From Bradyrhizobium diazoefficiens USDA 110 (GTDB taxonomy: Bacteria; Pseudomonadota; Alphaproteobacteria; Rhizobiales; Xanthobacteraceae): a DNA stretch of 64,000 nt. Shown one piece after another: positions 41,891-52,136 of this stretch. A program made the translations under genes and the position numbers. Below the pieces are notes generated by a model. It saw only the letters and a program-made list of their open reading frames with translations, ran no database searches and had not been told where the DNA came from. The stretch is from assembly GCF_000011365.1 (NCBI RefSeq), contig NC_004463.1:3210001-3274000 (forward strand). Reading direction: 5' to 3'. Within the stretch, counting starts at the first letter, position 1; every line of letters starts with the position of its first letter.

Positions 41891-42700
41891 ATGGAAGAGC
41901 GCGTCTCGATCTCGATCTCGGAAGGCGTCGCCGACGTGCGCCTGGTGCGCGCGGACAAGATGAACGCGCTCGATCAGGCCATGTTCGAGGCGCTGGTTGC
42001 CGCCACCGAACGGCTTTCGAAGGAAAAAGGCGTGCGCGTCGTCGTGCTCTCCGGCGAGGGCCGCGCTTTCTGCGCCGGTCTCGACATGGGGCGTTTTGCC
42101 GCCATGAAGGAAAAGGGCGGCAACGGAATTCCGGGTGGCGAAAATCGCGATCTCACCAAGCGCACGCATGGCCAGGCGAACTTTCCGCAACAGGCGGTAT
42201 GGGGATGGCGCCAGCTTGCTGTTCCCGTAATCGCGGCCGTGCATGGCGTTGCCTTCGGTGGCGGCTTCCAGCTCTCGCTCGGTGCCGACATGCGCTTCCT
42301 CTCCCCCGATGCGCGGATGTCGGTGATGGAGATCAAATGGGGCCTCGTGCCTGATATGGCGGGCACGCCGATCCTGGCCAGTCTCGTGCGCGACGACATC
42401 CTGCGCGATCTCACCTATACGGGGCGCATCTTCTCCGCGCAGGAGGCGATGGCTTACGGCCTTGCCACGCGGATCTGCGACGATCCGCGGGCGGTCGCGC
42501 TGGAAGTGGCGCGCGAGATCGCCGGCAAGAGCCCCGATGCGATCCGCGCCGCCAAGCGCCTGCTCAACAATCTCTCGGTCGATCCGGGCCCGGCGCTGCT
42601 GGCCGAGTCCGTCGAGCAGCAGAAGCTGATCGGTAGTGCGAACCAGACCGAGGCGGTCCGTGCCAATCTGGAAAAGCGCGCGCCGAAGTTTGCGGATTAG
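41891..42700 (+). CDS. Crotonase-family enoyl-CoA hydratase/isomerase
   Basis: A 269-residue crotonase. The oxyanion loop is RAFCAGLDMGRF (about residues 57-68). The first hydratase Glu is Gln (GGGFQLSLGAD), while VMEIKWGLVPDMAGT keeps the second Glu and an Asp, the pattern of isomerases and side-pathway crotonases rather than simple hydratases. It opens a run of three plus-strand genes with the CoA ligase (42839) and another crotonase (44515), interrupted by palindromic repeats. Confidence 0.87.
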   Translation: MEERVSISISEGVADVRLVRADKMNALDQAMFEALVAATERLSKEKGVRVVVLSGEGRAFCAGLDMGRFAAMKEKGGNGIPGGENRDLTKRTHGQANFPQQAVWGWRQLAVPVIAAVHGVAFGGGFQLSLGADMRFLSPDARMSVMEIKWGLVPDMAGTPILASLVRDDILRDLTYTGRIFSAQEAMAYGLATRICDDPRAVALEVAREIAGKSPDAIRAAKRLLNNLSVDPGPALLAESVEQQKLIGSANQTEAVRANLEKRAPKFAD

Positions 42701-42706
42701 TTCTCT

Positions 42707-42808
42707 GTCGTTCCGGGATGGTCCGAAGGACCAGACCTCAGGTGCGCAATTGCGCACCGGGGAACCTCGAGATTCCGGGTTCGATGCTGCGCATCGCCCC
42801 GGAATGAC
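42707..42808. repeat. Intergenic palindromic repeat, GTCRTTCCGG family
   Basis: The ends GTCGTTCCGG and CCGGAATGAC are near-complementary (one mismatch). Inner hairpins include GGTGCGCAATTGCGCACC and AACCTCGAGATTCCGGGTT. It lies inside a same-strand gene run. Confidence 0.85.
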
Positions 42809-42838
42809 GGCCACTAACCACAACAAAGAAAAACAACA

Positions 42839-44383
42839 ATGAGCGAAACGTCCCAATTCCTCGGCATCGTCTCCGGCGACCGCCGCCGTTCCCACGCCGA
42901 GGTCGCCAATCGCGCCGACCGCATCGCGAACGGCCTCAGCAAGATCGGCGTCCGCCCGGGCGATTGCGTCTGCATGCTGATGCGCAACGACATCGCCTTC
43001 CTGGAGGCCGCCTACGCCGCGATGCGGCTGGGTGCCTATGGCGTGCCGATCAACTGGCACTTCAAGCCGGAAGAGATCAACTACATCCTCAACGACACCG
43101 GCACGTCCGTGCTGATCGGGCATGCCGACATGCTGCACGCGCTGCGCGATGCGATTCCATCGGGCGTCGCCGTGCTCAGCGTGCCGACGCCGCCCGAGAT
43201 CCTGTCCAACTACAAGATCGATCCGGATCATCTGGCAACGCCGGCCTTCGCGATCGATTTCGAATCCTGGCTCGCGCAGCATCAGCCTTATGACGGTCCA
43301 ATCGTGCCGCAGCCGATGAGCATGATCTATACGTCAGGCACGACCGGCCATCCCAAGGGCGTGCGGCGCAATGCGCCGACGCCGGAGCAGCAGGCCGCCG
43401 GCGAGCGCATGCGCGCGATGATCTATGGTCTGAAGCCCGGCGCCCGCGCGATCCTGCCGGGCCCGCTCTATCATTCCGCGCCGAACTCGTTCGGCATCCG
43501 CGCGGGAAAACTCGGCGGCGCGCTGGTGCTGATGCCGCGCTTCGAGGCGGAAGAGTTTTTGGAGCTGATCGAACGCTACAGGATCGACACCGTCTTCATG
43601 GTGCCGACCATGTTCATCCGACTGATGAAGCTGCCCGAGGCGGTGCGCAGGAAGTACGACGTTTCCTCGCTGCGCCATATCATCCACGCGGCAGCGCCTT
43701 GCCCGGCCGACGTCAAGCGCGCCATGATCGACTGGTGGGGGCCGGTGATCTACGAATTCTACGGCTCGACCGAATCCAGCGCCGTCACGTTTGCGACCTC
43801 CGAAGATGCGCTCAAAAAGCCCGGCACCGTCGGCAAGATTTCTCCCGGCGCCGAGCTGCGCTTCCTCGGTGAGGACGGCCGCGTGCTCGGCGTGGGCGAG
43901 ATCGGCGAGATCTATTCCCGCATGGCGGAGATGGCCGACTTCACCTATCACAACAAGCCGGAGAAGCGCGCCGAGATCGACCGCGACGGCTTCATCACCT
44001 CCGGCGACGTCGGCTACATCGACGAAGACGGCTACGTCTTCATCTGCGATCGCAAGCGCGACATGGTGATCTCGGGCGGCGTCAACATCTATCCGGCCGA
44101 GATCGAGTCCGTGCTGCACGCCGTGCCCGGCGTGCATGATTGCGCGGTGTTCGGTATCCCCGACGCCGAATTCGGCGAGGCATTGATGGCGGTGGTCGAG
44201 CCGCAAGCCGGCATCACGCTCGATGCCGCCGATGTCCGCGCGCGGCTGAAGACCTCGCTCGCCGACTACAAGGTGCCCAAGCACATCGAGATCCGCAGCG
44301 GGCTGCCGCGCGAAGACTCCGGCAAGATATTCAAGCGCCGCCTGCGCGATCCCTATTGGGAGCAGGCGGGGCGAAAGATCTGA
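42839..44383 (+). CDS. AMP-forming acyl-CoA synthetase
   Basis: A 514-residue ANL-superfamily ligase. MIYTSGTTGHPKGVRR (about residues 161-176) is the adenylate motif, FYGSTESSAVTF (about 306) follows, GDVGYIDEDGYVFICDRKRD (about 383-402) contains the ATP-binding Asp, and REDSGKIFKRRLRDPYW at the C-terminus holds the catalytic Lys. The subgroup resembles bile-acid or short/medium-chain acid ligases. It lies between two crotonase genes on the same strand, suggesting all three work on one acid. Confidence 0.92.
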   Translation: MSETSQFLGIVSGDRRRSHAEVANRADRIANGLSKIGVRPGDCVCMLMRNDIAFLEAAYAAMRLGAYGVPINWHFKPEEINYILNDTGTSVLIGHADMLHALRDAIPSGVAVLSVPTPPEILSNYKIDPDHLATPAFAIDFESWLAQHQPYDGPIVPQPMSMIYTSGTTGHPKGVRRNAPTPEQQAAGERMRAMIYGLKPGARAILPGPLYHSAPNSFGIRAGKLGGALVLMPRFEAEEFLELIERYRIDTVFMVPTMFIRLMKLPEAVRRKYDVSSLRHIIHAAAPCPADVKRAMIDWWGPVIYEFYGSTESSAVTFATSEDALKKPGTVGKISPGAELRFLGEDGRVLGVGEIGEIYSRMAEMADFTYHNKPEKRAEIDRDGFITSGDVGYIDEDGYVFICDRKRDMVISGGVNIYPAEIESVLHAVPGVHDCAVFGIPDAEFGEALMAVVEPQAGITLDAADVRARLKTSLADYKVPKHIEIRSGLPREDSGKIFKRRLRDPYWEQAGRKI

Positions 44384-44399
44384 CAACTCGACGAGAACC

Positions 44400-44488
44400 C
44401 GTAGGGTGGGCAAAGCGAAGCGTGCCCACCATGACGATCGAGGTGCTGATGGTGGGCACGGCGCAAGCGCGCCTTTGCCCACCCTACG
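44400..44488. repeat. Intergenic palindromic repeat, CGTAGGGTGGGC family
   Basis: CGTAGGGTGGGCAAAGCG at the left and GCGCCTTTGCCCACCCTACG at the right are inverted, with inner CGTGCCCACCA / TGGTGGGCACG. It lies between the CoA ligase and crotonase genes on the same strand. Confidence 0.88.
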
Positions 44489-44514
44489 AGGGAAACGACA
44501 GGGAAACATTCGTC

Positions 44515-45309
44515 ATGAGTGACGCCACCAAGGAAGTCCTCTATACAGTCGCCGATCACATCGCGACCATCACGCTGAATGCGCCGGAGCGCATGAACAC
44601 GATCTCCGGGCCGATGCTGAACGATCTGGCGCGGCTCTTGACCGAGGCCAATGAGGACAAGAACGTCCGCGTCGTGATCCTCACCGGCAAGGGGCGGGCG
44701 TTCTGCGCGGGCCTCGACCTGCGCAAGGAGCGCGACGGCAATGGCCTCAGCGCGGCGTCCTCGCCGACCACGATCAACCTGCGCAACACACCGCCGACGG
44801 TCTTGCAAGCGATGGACAAGCCGACCATCTGTGCCGTCAACGGCGGCGCCGCCGGCTACGGCATGGACACCGCGCTCGGCTGCGACATCCGCATCATGGC
44901 GGAATCCGCAAAACTCGCCGCAGCCTTCGTCAAGCGCGGCGTGGTGCCGGAATCCGGCGGCACCTGGCTGCTGCCACGCATGCTCGGTTGGGCCAAGGCC
45001 TCCGAGCTGATTTTCACCGGCCGCACGCTGAGCGCACGCGAGTGCCTGGACTGGGGCCTTGCCAACGAGGTCGTGCCGGACGCCGACTTGATGAGCCGCG
45101 CCACTGCGATTGCCTGCGAAATCGCCGCCAACGCGCCGCTCGCGGTGCAAGCCTCCAAGCGCATGATGCGGATGGGCCTCAACGAGAACTTCTCCGACCA
45201 CGTCCACCACGTCTATCTCCAACTCCTGCCATTGTTCAAAACCCAGGACATGGCCGAGGGCATGAAGGCCTTCATGGAGAAGCGCGAGCCGAAGTTCGAG
45301 GGGCGGTAG
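44515..45309 (+). CDS. Crotonase-family enoyl-CoA hydratase/isomerase
   Basis: A 264-residue crotonase. The oxyanion loop is RAFCAGLDLRKE (about residues 61-72). The first acid position is Asp (GYGMDTALGCD) and the second region reads AAFVKRGVVPESGGTW with Glu, so an isomerase or dual function is more likely than standard hydration. ATG 44515 is used; the protein then begins MSDATKEVLYTVADHIATITL as is normal. It is the last gene of the 41891-45309 run. Confidence 0.87.
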   Translation: MSDATKEVLYTVADHIATITLNAPERMNTISGPMLNDLARLLTEANEDKNVRVVILTGKGRAFCAGLDLRKERDGNGLSAASSPTTINLRNTPPTVLQAMDKPTICAVNGGAAGYGMDTALGCDIRIMAESAKLAAAFVKRGVVPESGGTWLLPRMLGWAKASELIFTGRTLSARECLDWGLANEVVPDADLMSRATAIACEIAANAPLAVQASKRMMRMGLNENFSDHVHHVYLQLLPLFKTQDMAEGMKAFMEKREPKFEGR

Positions 45310-45396
45310 GCCAGGTCGGCTGGCACACGCAAGAGTGGCAATTATGGATCGGCTCGGCTAGATTGGCGGTCCCGCTCCAGCCGCTTGCGATCACCT

Positions 45397-46482
45397 ATGC
45401 CCTCATTCCGCGCCAGCTTCTTCGAAGTCCCTCATGCGGCCGTCTACGCGCTGATGACGGTGACGGTCCTCACGTCGGGGTTTTGCTTCATCCAGGCGGG
45501 CGGTCCGTCGGCGCCGGCGGAGTTGCTGTATCGCTACGGGGGCATGTACACGACCGCAATCGCGCGGCATGAGTATTGGCGACTGCTCGCTTATGGCTTC
45601 CTGCACGTCAATTTCGTCCACCTCACGATGAACATGTTGTGTCTGGTGCTGTGGGGCGGGCATCTCGAGCGGCGGGTGGGACCGGCCTATTTCCTCATCA
45701 TCTACCTCTGCGCGATGGTGTTCGGCGCCGTCATCGGCAATGGCATTCATTCCACGCCCTATTTGACGGTCGGCGCGTCCGGCGCCACATCGGGCATTCT
45801 GGGCGCGCTGCTTTGCCTGTGGATTCTCGGCAAGCTCGATGTCGGGTTCGATTTCTTCGCGATCAACATCGGATTGAACATCGCGTTTGCGTTCGGCAAT
45901 TCACGGATTGACTGGGGTGTCCATCTTGGTGGTTTTGCAGCTGGCTTGATCGCCTGCGCATTGCTGGACCTCATCGAGAAGGCGAATATCCATGTGCTTC
46001 GGTGCAAGTTTCCGGAAGCGGTAAAGGTCAATCTTACCCTGCTTGCCTGCGTTGCCGCACTGTGGGCCTGGAGCGGCCAGGCTCAGGTGATCGCCGCCGG
46101 GGGCGCCGGATGGGGCCCCGCCCTCGTCGTCGTGGCCGCGTGTTGTGCCGTGGTGAAGATGGTTGATCTCATCCTCTCCATGAAGAAGGGCCTCGCGATC
46201 GTCGTGACGGTTCTGGCCGGAGCGAACGCTGCGGCCGTGATGCTTTCCGGTGGGGCTCTGGCATCGACTTGCAGCCCGCGCTGGCCAACTGGCTCCGTTC
46301 CGCTCGATAATCTTCTCGTCATATTCTGCCCCAATCCTGTTCTCATTTCGGGGCTGGCCGCGATTGGCGCCGCTGCGGTGACGCTTTGGCTCTGTTCGAA
46401 GGAGATTTCGCGCGGGATCGAGGATGTTGGATTCGTCGGCACGTCGTTGCGTGCCGAACGCGGCCGGCGTCGTGGACTATGA
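45397..46482 (+). CDS. Rhomboid-family intramembrane serine protease with C-terminal membrane extension
   Basis: A 361-residue membrane protein. The rhomboid core has HLTMN (His75, Asn79), the nucleophile in VGASGATSGI (Ser128) and the catalytic His in WGVHLGGF (His176), so it should be active. It would cleave transmembrane segments of unknown client proteins. After the core there are about four further hydrophobic segments (residues 205-340), longer than the six- or seven-helix standard. The start is ATG 45397; TTG 45385 is an alternative. It has no evident operon partner, although the YccF gene follows 49 nt later on the same strand. Confidence 0.88.
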   Translation: MPSFRASFFEVPHAAVYALMTVTVLTSGFCFIQAGGPSAPAELLYRYGGMYTTAIARHEYWRLLAYGFLHVNFVHLTMNMLCLVLWGGHLERRVGPAYFLIIYLCAMVFGAVIGNGIHSTPYLTVGASGATSGILGALLCLWILGKLDVGFDFFAINIGLNIAFAFGNSRIDWGVHLGGFAAGLIACALLDLIEKANIHVLRCKFPEAVKVNLTLLACVAALWAWSGQAQVIAAGGAGWGPALVVVAACCAVVKMVDLILSMKKGLAIVVTVLAGANAAAVMLSGGALASTCSPRWPTGSVPLDNLLVIFCPNPVLISGLAAIGAAAVTLWLCSKEISRGIEDVGFVGTSLRAERGRRRGL

Positions 46483-46531
46483 CCGCGGAAGGCGTGCTAT
46501 AAAGAGGGATCACCGACCTCCGGATAATCCC

Positions 46532-46936
46532 ATGGCCCCTGTTTCCATCCTGCTCAACCTGCTCTGGATCCTCATCGGCGGCGCCTGGATGGCGTTCGGC
46601 TGGCTGGTCGCCGCCATCATCATGGCCGTCACCATCATTGGCCTGCCCTGGGCGCGGGCGGCGTTCAACATCGCCGTCTACACGCTGCTGCCGTTCGGCT
46701 CGAAAGCGGTCAGCCGCTACGAGGTCACGGGTGTCGAGGATATCGGCACCGGCCCGCTGGGCGTGATCGGCAATATCATCTGGTTCGTGCTGGCCGGCTG
46801 GTGGCTGGCGCTCGGCCACCTCGTGACCGCTCTGGTCCTGGCGATCACCATCATCGGCATCCCCTTCGCCTGGGCCCATCTGAAGCTCGCCGGCATCGCG
46901 CTCTGGCCGATCGGCAAGGTGATCGTGCCGGCCTAG
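46532..46936 (+). CDS. YccF-domain inner-membrane protein
   Basis: A 134-residue small membrane protein with two repeats of the YccF domain. Each contains a hydrophobic hairpin with the conserved LPWARAAFNIA (about residues 45-55) or IPFAWAHLKLAGIALWPIG (about 110-128). The length is close to E. coli YccF (148). Its biochemical role is not established. ATG 46532 follows a CCTCCGGATAATCC leader lacking an obvious purine-rich site. Confidence 0.85.
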   Translation: MAPVSILLNLLWILIGGAWMAFGWLVAAIIMAVTIIGLPWARAAFNIAVYTLLPFGSKAVSRYEVTGVEDIGTGPLGVIGNIIWFVLAGWWLALGHLVTALVLAITIIGIPFAWAHLKLAGIALWPIGKVIVPA

Positions 46937-47064
46937 CGGCAGTCCCGGTCCCAAGTAACACCCCAAGTGTGCGCCGCCCCCAACTTCACCTTGCGCTGCG
47001 GCAAAAAACTTGCACACTCGGCTGAACCGGGCAGTCAAGCGAGCTCGAACCAGGGGAGCGAGCC

Positions 47065-49863
47065 ATGTCCCTCCAGACATTACCATCCGACGCCGCAGAT
47101 TCTCGCCCCAATCGCCCGGAGGACGTCCAGGCGCTGGAGGCGGACGCCCGGCTGCGGGACGACATTCGCCTGCTCGGACGCATCCTGGGCGACACGGTGC
47201 GCGACCAGGAGGGCGCCGACTTGTTCGACCTGGTCGAGCGCATCCGCCAGACCTCGATCCGGTTCCACCGCGACGAGGACCGGCTCGCCCGACGCGAGCT
47301 CGAGCAGATCCTCGACAGCATGTCGACCTCCGAGACGGTGCGGATCGTCCGCGCCTTCAGCTATTTCTCCCACCTCGCCAACATCGCCGAGGACCAGAAC
47401 AACATCCGCCAGATGCGCGCCCGCACCGCGGCCAAGATCGGCGGCTCCGGCGTGCTGGCGGACACGCTGGCCCATGCCAAGGCCGCGGGCATCGGCCCTG
47501 ACGCCCTGCGCAACTTCTTCAAGACCGCGCTCGTCAGCCCGGTGCTGACCGCGCACCCGACCGAGGTCCGCCGCAAGAGCACCATGGACCGCGAGATGGA
47601 GGTCGCTAGCCTGCTCGACCGCCGCGAGCGCGTCGCGTTGACCGAGGACGAAGCCGCCGCCAGCGACGAGCAGCTCCGCCGCGAGGTGCTGACGCTGTGG
47701 CAGACCAATCTGCTTCGCCGGACCAAGCTCACCGTGCTCGACGAGGTCGCCAACGGCCTGTCCTTCTACGACTACACGTTCCTGCGCGAGGTGCCGCGGC
47801 TGGTCAACGTGCTGGAAGACCGGCTGGAGGAGGACGGCGACCAGGCGGCCAGCGAGCTCGCCTCGTTCCTGCGCATGGGCAGCTGGATCGGCGGCGATCG
47901 CGACGGCAATCCCTTCGTCACCGCCGACGTCATGCGCGGCACGCTGCGGCTGCAGTCGAGCCGGGTGATGCAGTTCTATCTGAACGAGCTGCACGTGCTC
48001 GGCTCCGAGCTGTCGATCGCGGCCCATCTCGCCGACGTCTCCGAGGAGCTGCGCACGCTGGCGGAGCGCTCGCCGGATACCTCGCCGCACCGGAGCGGCG
48101 AGCCGTATCGCCTCGCGGTCTCCGGCATCTATGCGCGCCTGACGGCGACGGCTGAAGCGCTCGAGGTCGAGATCACGCGCCGGCCGGTCGGCAAGGGCAG
48201 GCCGTACGAGAGCGTCAAGGAGTTGCAAGCCGATCTCGACGTGCTGCACCGCTCGCTGATCTCCAACAACGCCCGCGTCATCGCCCGCGGCCGGCTGCGG
48301 CTGTTGCGCCGCGCGGTGGACTGCTTCGGCTTCCATCTGGCGCGGCTCGACATCCGCCAGAACTCGGCGGTGCACGAGCGGACCATCGCCGAGCTGATGG
48401 ACGCCGCCAACCCCGGCATGTCCTATCTCGCGCTCGGCGAGGACGCGCGCATCTCGCTGCTCACCAACGAACTCCGCAGCACGCGCGCGCTGGTGTCCCC
48501 GTTCGTCAAGTACAGCGACGAGACCATGGGCGAGCTCAACGTCTTCCACGCCGCCGCGGAGGCGCATGCGAAGTTCGGCTCGGACGCGATCCCCCAATGC
48601 ATCATCTCGATGTGCAAGGGCATGTCGGACATGCTCGAGGTCGCCGTGCTGCTCAAGGAGGTGGGCCTCGTCCATCCCTCCGGGCGCAGCGCGATCAACA
48701 TCGTGCCGCTGTTCGAGACCATCGAGGATCTGCAGGCCTCCAGCGCCATCATGGACCGCATGCTGTCGCTGCACGATTACCGCCGCCTGGTCGACAGCCG
48801 CGGCAGCGTGCAGGAGGTCATGCTCGGCTATTCCGACAGCAACAAGGATGGCGGCTTCGTCACCTCGGGCTGGGAGCTCTACAAGGCCGAGATCAACCTC
48901 GTCGACGTGTTCGAGCGCCATCACGTGCGCCTGCGCCTGTTCCACGGCCGCGGCGGCTCGGTCGGCCGCGGCGGCGGGCCGAGCTACGACGCGATCATCG
49001 CGCAGCCCGGCGGCGCGGTGAACGGCCAGATCCGCATCACCGAGCAGGGCGAGATCATCTCGTCGAAATATTCCAACGCCGAAGTCGGCCGCAACAATCT
49101 GGAGATCCTGGCCGCCGCGACGCTGGAGGCGAGCCTGCTGCATCCGCGCCAGAGCGCGCCGCGCCGCGAATACCTCACTGCAATGGACGAACTCTCAAGT
49201 CTCGCCTTTAGGGCTTATCGCGGCCTCGTCTACGAGACCGACGGTTTCGTCGATTACTTCTGGGCCTCGACCGTCATCAACGAGATCGCGACGCTCAACA
49301 TCGGCAGCCGCCCGGCCTCGCGCAAGAAGACCCGCGCGATCGAAGACCTTCGCGCCATTCCCTGGGTGTTCTCCTGGGCGCAATGCCGCCTGATGCTGCC
49401 GGGCTGGTACGGCTTTGGCACCGCGGTCGAGCAATGGATCGCCGAGCATCCCGACAAGGGCATGCCGTTCCTCAAAGAGCTCTACAAGGAATGGCCGTTC
49501 TTCCGCATGCTCTTGTCGAACATGGACATGGTGCTCGCCAAAAGCTCGATCGCGATCGCCTCGCGTTATGCCGAGCTCGTACCGGATGAGGCGTTGCGCG
49601 AAAAAATCTTCGGCCGCATCCGCCGCGAATGGCATTCCTGCATCGAGACGCTGCTGGACATCATGGGCCAGGACCGGCTGCTGCAAGGCAACCCGCTGCT
49701 CGAACGCTCCGTGCGCCACCGCTTCCCCTATCTCGACCCGCTCAACCACGTGCAGGTCGAGCTGCTGAGGGAGCACCGCGCGCAGAACCCGGACGAACAG
49801 GTGCTGCGCGGGATTCAGCTCACCATCAACGGTATCTCTGCGGGGCTGAGGAATACGGGCTAA
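47065..49863 (+). CDS. ppc: Phosphoenolpyruvate carboxylase
   Basis: A 932-residue cytosolic enzyme that carboxylates PEP to oxaloacetate, replenishing the TCA cycle. [12 protein letters not shown] holds the catalytic His (164), [20 protein letters not shown] (about 589-608) is the second signature, [19 protein letters not shown] (626-644) forms the mobile active-site loop, and the C-terminus ends in [13 protein letters not shown]. The length is slightly above the bacterial norm (880-930). It stands alone, with 128 nt upstream for its promoter. Confidence 0.97.
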   Translation: MSLQTLPSDAADSRPNRPEDVQALEADARLRDDIRLLGRILGDTVRDQEGADLFDLVERIRQTSIRFHRDEDRLARRELEQILDSMSTSETVRIVRAFSYFSHLANIAEDQNNIRQMRARTAAKIGGSGVLADTLAHAKAAGIGPDALRNFFKTALVSPVLTAHPTEVRRKSTMDREMEVASLLDRRERVALTEDEAAASDEQLRREVLTLWQTNLLRRTKLTVLDEVANGLSFYDYTFLREVPRLVNVLEDRLEEDGDQAASELASFLRMGSWIGGDRDGNPFVTADVMRGTLRLQSSRVMQFYLNELHVLGSELSIAAHLADVSEELRTLAERSPDTSPHRSGEPYRLAVSGIYARLTATAEALEVEITRRPVGKGRPYESVKELQADLDVLHRSLISNNARVIARGRLRLLRRAVDCFGFHLARLDIRQNSAVHERTIAELMDAANPGMSYLALGEDARISLLTNELRSTRALVSPFVKYSDETMGELNVFHAAAEAHAKFGSDAIPQCIISMCKGMSDMLEVAVLLKEVGLVHPSGRSAINIVPLFETIEDLQASSAIMDRMLSLHDYRRLVDSRGSVQEVMLGYSDSNKDGGFVTSGWELYKAEINLVDVFERHHVRLRLFHGRGGSVGRGGGPSYDAIIAQPGGAVNGQIRITEQGEIISSKYSNAEVGRNNLEILAAATLEASLLHPRQSAPRREYLTAMDELSSLAFRAYRGLVYETDGFVDYFWASTVINEIATLNIGSRPASRKKTRAIEDLRAIPWVFSWAQCRLMLPGWYGFGTAVEQWIAEHPDKGMPFLKELYKEWPFFRMLLSNMDMVLAKSSIAIASRYAELVPDEALREKIFGRIRREWHSCIETLLDIMGQDRLLQGNPLLERSVRHRFPYLDPLNHVQVELLREHRAQNPDEQVLRGIQLTINGISAGLRNTG

Positions 49864-49870
49864 CCTCAGC

Positions 49871-49944
49871 CGTCGTTCCGGGGCGCCCGAAGGGCGAACC
49901 CGGAACCTCGAGATTTCGGCTCTGCGAGCCGCCCCGGAATGACG
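49871..49944. repeat. Intergenic palindromic repeat, GTCRTTCCGG family (short copy)
   Basis: The ends CGTCGTTCCGGGGCG and CGCCCCGGAATGACG are inverted with one mismatch. It fills the 90-nt gap between the convergent ppc and lactonase genes and is a likely bidirectional terminator. Confidence 0.85.
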
Positions 49945-49953
49945 GCGCACACA

Positions 49954-51072
49954 TCAACAGAAATGCGCCCCCTGTGTCTCCACATAGACCGCATAGAGCG
50001 ACTGGCTCGCGGTCATGAACAGGCGGTTCCTCTTCCTGCCGCCGAAGCAGACATTGGCACAGGTCTCGGGCAGCAGGATCTGTCCGATGCGCGCGCCGTC
50101 GTTCGGTGCGAACACCTGCACGCCGTCATAGCCCGGACCGACCCAGCCGGCGCCGACCCAGATGTTGCCCTCGGTGTCGACCCGCAGGCCGTCGGGGAAG
50201 CCTGACTTGCCGTCGAGCTTCATGTCGATCAGCCGCTTCGGGTTCGACAGCTTCGACCCGTCGATGTCGTAGGACCACACCACGTTCTCCGCCTGCGGAT
50301 AATGCGTGATGCCGGTGTCGCAGACATAGAGCTTCTTGTAGTCGTGAGAGAATGCGATGCCGTTCGGCTTGAACGGCTCGTCGGCGACCTTCGCAACCTG
50401 TCCGGTCTGCGTGTCGAGACGATAGACCGCTTCCTTCTGATACGGCTGCAACGAGCCGGTATTGGCAAGCTTGCCCTCGTAGATGCTGATCGCGCCATAA
50501 CCGGGATCGGTGAACCAGATCGCCTTGTCGTTGGGGTGCACGACCATGTCGTTGGGGCCGTTGAGCGGCTTGCCGCCAGCCTGCTCGGCCAGCGTCGTCA
50601 CCGAACCGTCATGCTCGTAGCGGACGAGGCGGGTGCGCTCGGCGCTGATCTGGCGGCCCTCAGTGTCGAACGAGTTGCCGTTGGCCTCGTTCGACGGCTT
50701 GTGGAACTGCTCGGAGATGTGCCCGTCGTCGTCGAGATAGCGCAGCTGCCGGTTGGCCGGGATATCGCTCCAGACGAGATATTGGCCCTGCGCATTCCAC
50801 GCCGGTCCCTCCGCCCACAGGCAGCCGGTATAGAGCCGCTTGATCGCGGTGTTGCCGACCTTGGCCTTGAAGCGCTTGGGGTCGATGGCAATGATGTCAG
50901 GGTCGGGATAGCGCTGCGGCTCGGCATTGGCGCCGAACTCGCGGGCGTCAGCGCGCGAGGCGAGCAGGGCGGTTGCGGCCACCGTGGCCGCGCCCTTGAG
51001 AAGAGTGCGGCGGCCGAGACCGCCACGCTCGCTTGCAGTCGTATCGTCGGAGTTGGTCAGTATTCTTGTCAT
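49954..51072 (-). CDS. Tat-exported SMP-30/gluconolactonase-family lactonase
   Basis: A 372-residue six-bladed beta-propeller. The N-terminus carries a twin-arginine signal (GRRTLLKGAATVAATALLAS, RR at 21-22) ending at ASRADA, so it is periplasmic. Metal ligands expected for the family appear in CLWAEGPAWN (Glu), LNGPNDMVVHP (Asn) and FPDGLRVDTEGNIWVG (Asp). The reaction is hydrolysis of a sugar or other lactone, as with gluconolactonase. ATG 51072 is preceded by GGGAGGAAA. The Baeyer-Villiger-type enzyme at 28471 could make lactones, but it is far away and cytosolic. Confidence 0.88.
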   Translation of the reverse strand: MTRILTNSDDTTASERGGLGRRTLLKGAATVAATALLASRADAREFGANAEPQRYPDPDIIAIDPKRFKAKVGNTAIKRLYTGCLWAEGPAWNAQGQYLVWSDIPANRQLRYLDDDGHISEQFHKPSNEANGNSFDTEGRQISAERTRLVRYEHDGSVTTLAEQAGGKPLNGPNDMVVHPNDKAIWFTDPGYGAISIYEGKLANTGSLQPYQKEAVYRLDTQTGQVAKVADEPFKPNGIAFSHDYKKLYVCDTGITHYPQAENVVWSYDIDGSKLSNPKRLIDMKLDGKSGFPDGLRVDTEGNIWVGAGWVGPGYDGVQVFAPNDGARIGQILLPETCANVCFGGRKRNRLFMTASQSLYAVYVETQGAHFC

Positions 51073-51200
51073 GGTTTCCTCCCAAAGTTTTGTTGGGAGG
51101 ACAGCATCCGCCTGCAATCGGGCGTAAACCGGGGCGATCTCTGATCGAGACAACCAGAGATCGCAGGGCAGGGATGCCGGAAATGCGGCTGGACGGATCC

Positions 51201-52115
51201 TTACACGGGATCCCAGGGGAAGATGTCGGCGGAGCGGTCGAGCTTGTAGAACGAGCCCTTCAGCGCCGGCATGCCGTGTTCCGCGATCGATTGCGGCGTC
51301 CAGCCTTCGCTGCGATGCACCGAGCGCAGCGGGCGGTTCTGGCTGAACAGGAACAGCTCGTTCATGCGCGCGCCGAAGATCTGCCCGCTGACGTCCTTGG
51401 CGGCATCGGACAGCAGATAGGCGCAGACCGGCGCGATCTTCTCCGGACCCATCTGCTTGATCTTCTCGACGCGTGCCTTCTCGGCTTCGGTCTCGGTCGG
51501 GATGGTGCCGATCATGCGGGTCCAGGCGAACGGCGAGACGCAGTTGGAGCGGACGTTGAAGCGGCCCATGTCGAGCGCGATCGACTTCGACAGGCCGACG
51601 ATGCCGAGCTTGGCGGCGGCGTAGTTGGCCTGGCCAAAGTTGCCGATCAGGCCCGAGGTGGAGGTGAAGTGCACGAAGGAGCCGCTCTCCTGCTCACGGA
51701 AAATCCGCGCCGCGGCGTGGCTGACGTAGAACGAGCCCATCAAATGCACCTTGATGACGGCCTCGAACGCCTCCACGCTCATCTTGTGGAAGATCATGTC
51801 GCGCAAAATGCCGGCATTGTTGACGACGCCGTCGAGCCGGCCGAAATGATCGGTCGCGGTCTTCACGATCTTGCTGGCGGGAATCGCTTCCGCCACCGAC
51901 TCGAAATTGGCAACCGCCGCGCCGCCGCGCTTCTTGATCTCCTCGACGACTTCCTCGGCGGGAGAAGCGCTCGAGCCGGCACCGTCGGCAGCGACACCGG
52001 GATCGTTGACGACGACCTTGGCGCCTTCCGCCGCGCAGAGCAGCGCGATCTCCCGCCCGATGCCGCGGCCTGCGCCGGTGACGATGATGACCTTGTCTTG
52101 CAGTGATTTTGTCAT
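51201..52115 (-). CDS. SDR, multifunctional-enzyme-type 3-hydroxyacyl-CoA dehydrogenase-like
   Basis: A 304-residue SDR. TGAGRGIGREIA (about residues 13-24) binds NAD(P) and VVVNDPGVAADG follows, the block typical of the (3R)-hydroxyacyl-CoA dehydrogenase half of peroxisomal MFE-2 and its bacterial relatives. NNAGILRD, Ser of TSTSGLIGNFGQANYAAAK and the YxxxK pair are complete. The C-terminal tail (about 250-304) is longer than in generic SDRs. ATG 52115 has AGGAGGC upstream. It follows the DUF35-thiolase pair on the same strand, with a repeat between, so a retro-aldol or beta-oxidation role is likely. Confidence 0.88.
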   Translation of the reverse strand: MTKSLQDKVIIVTGAGRGIGREIALLCAAEGAKVVVNDPGVAADGAGSSASPAEEVVEEIKKRGGAAVANFESVAEAIPASKIVKTATDHFGRLDGVVNNAGILRDMIFHKMSVEAFEAVIKVHLMGSFYVSHAAARIFREQESGSFVHFTSTSGLIGNFGQANYAAAKLGIVGLSKSIALDMGRFNVRSNCVSPFAWTRMIGTIPTETEAEKARVEKIKQMGPEKIAPVCAYLLSDAAKDVSGQIFGARMNELFLFSQNRPLRSVHRSEGWTPQSIAEHGMPALKGSFYKLDRSADIFPWDPV

Positions 52116-52136
52116 GTGGGTGCCTCCTGTTATGCC

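Noticed and set aside
31119..44490. Possible CRISPR array from recurring GTAGGGTGGGC units
   Set aside because: Units are 10 kb apart, palindromic over about 90 nt and not separated by regular spacers.
47080..49143. 687-codon minus-strand frame opposite ppc
   Set aside because: Shadow of a strongly conserved PEP carboxylase gene.
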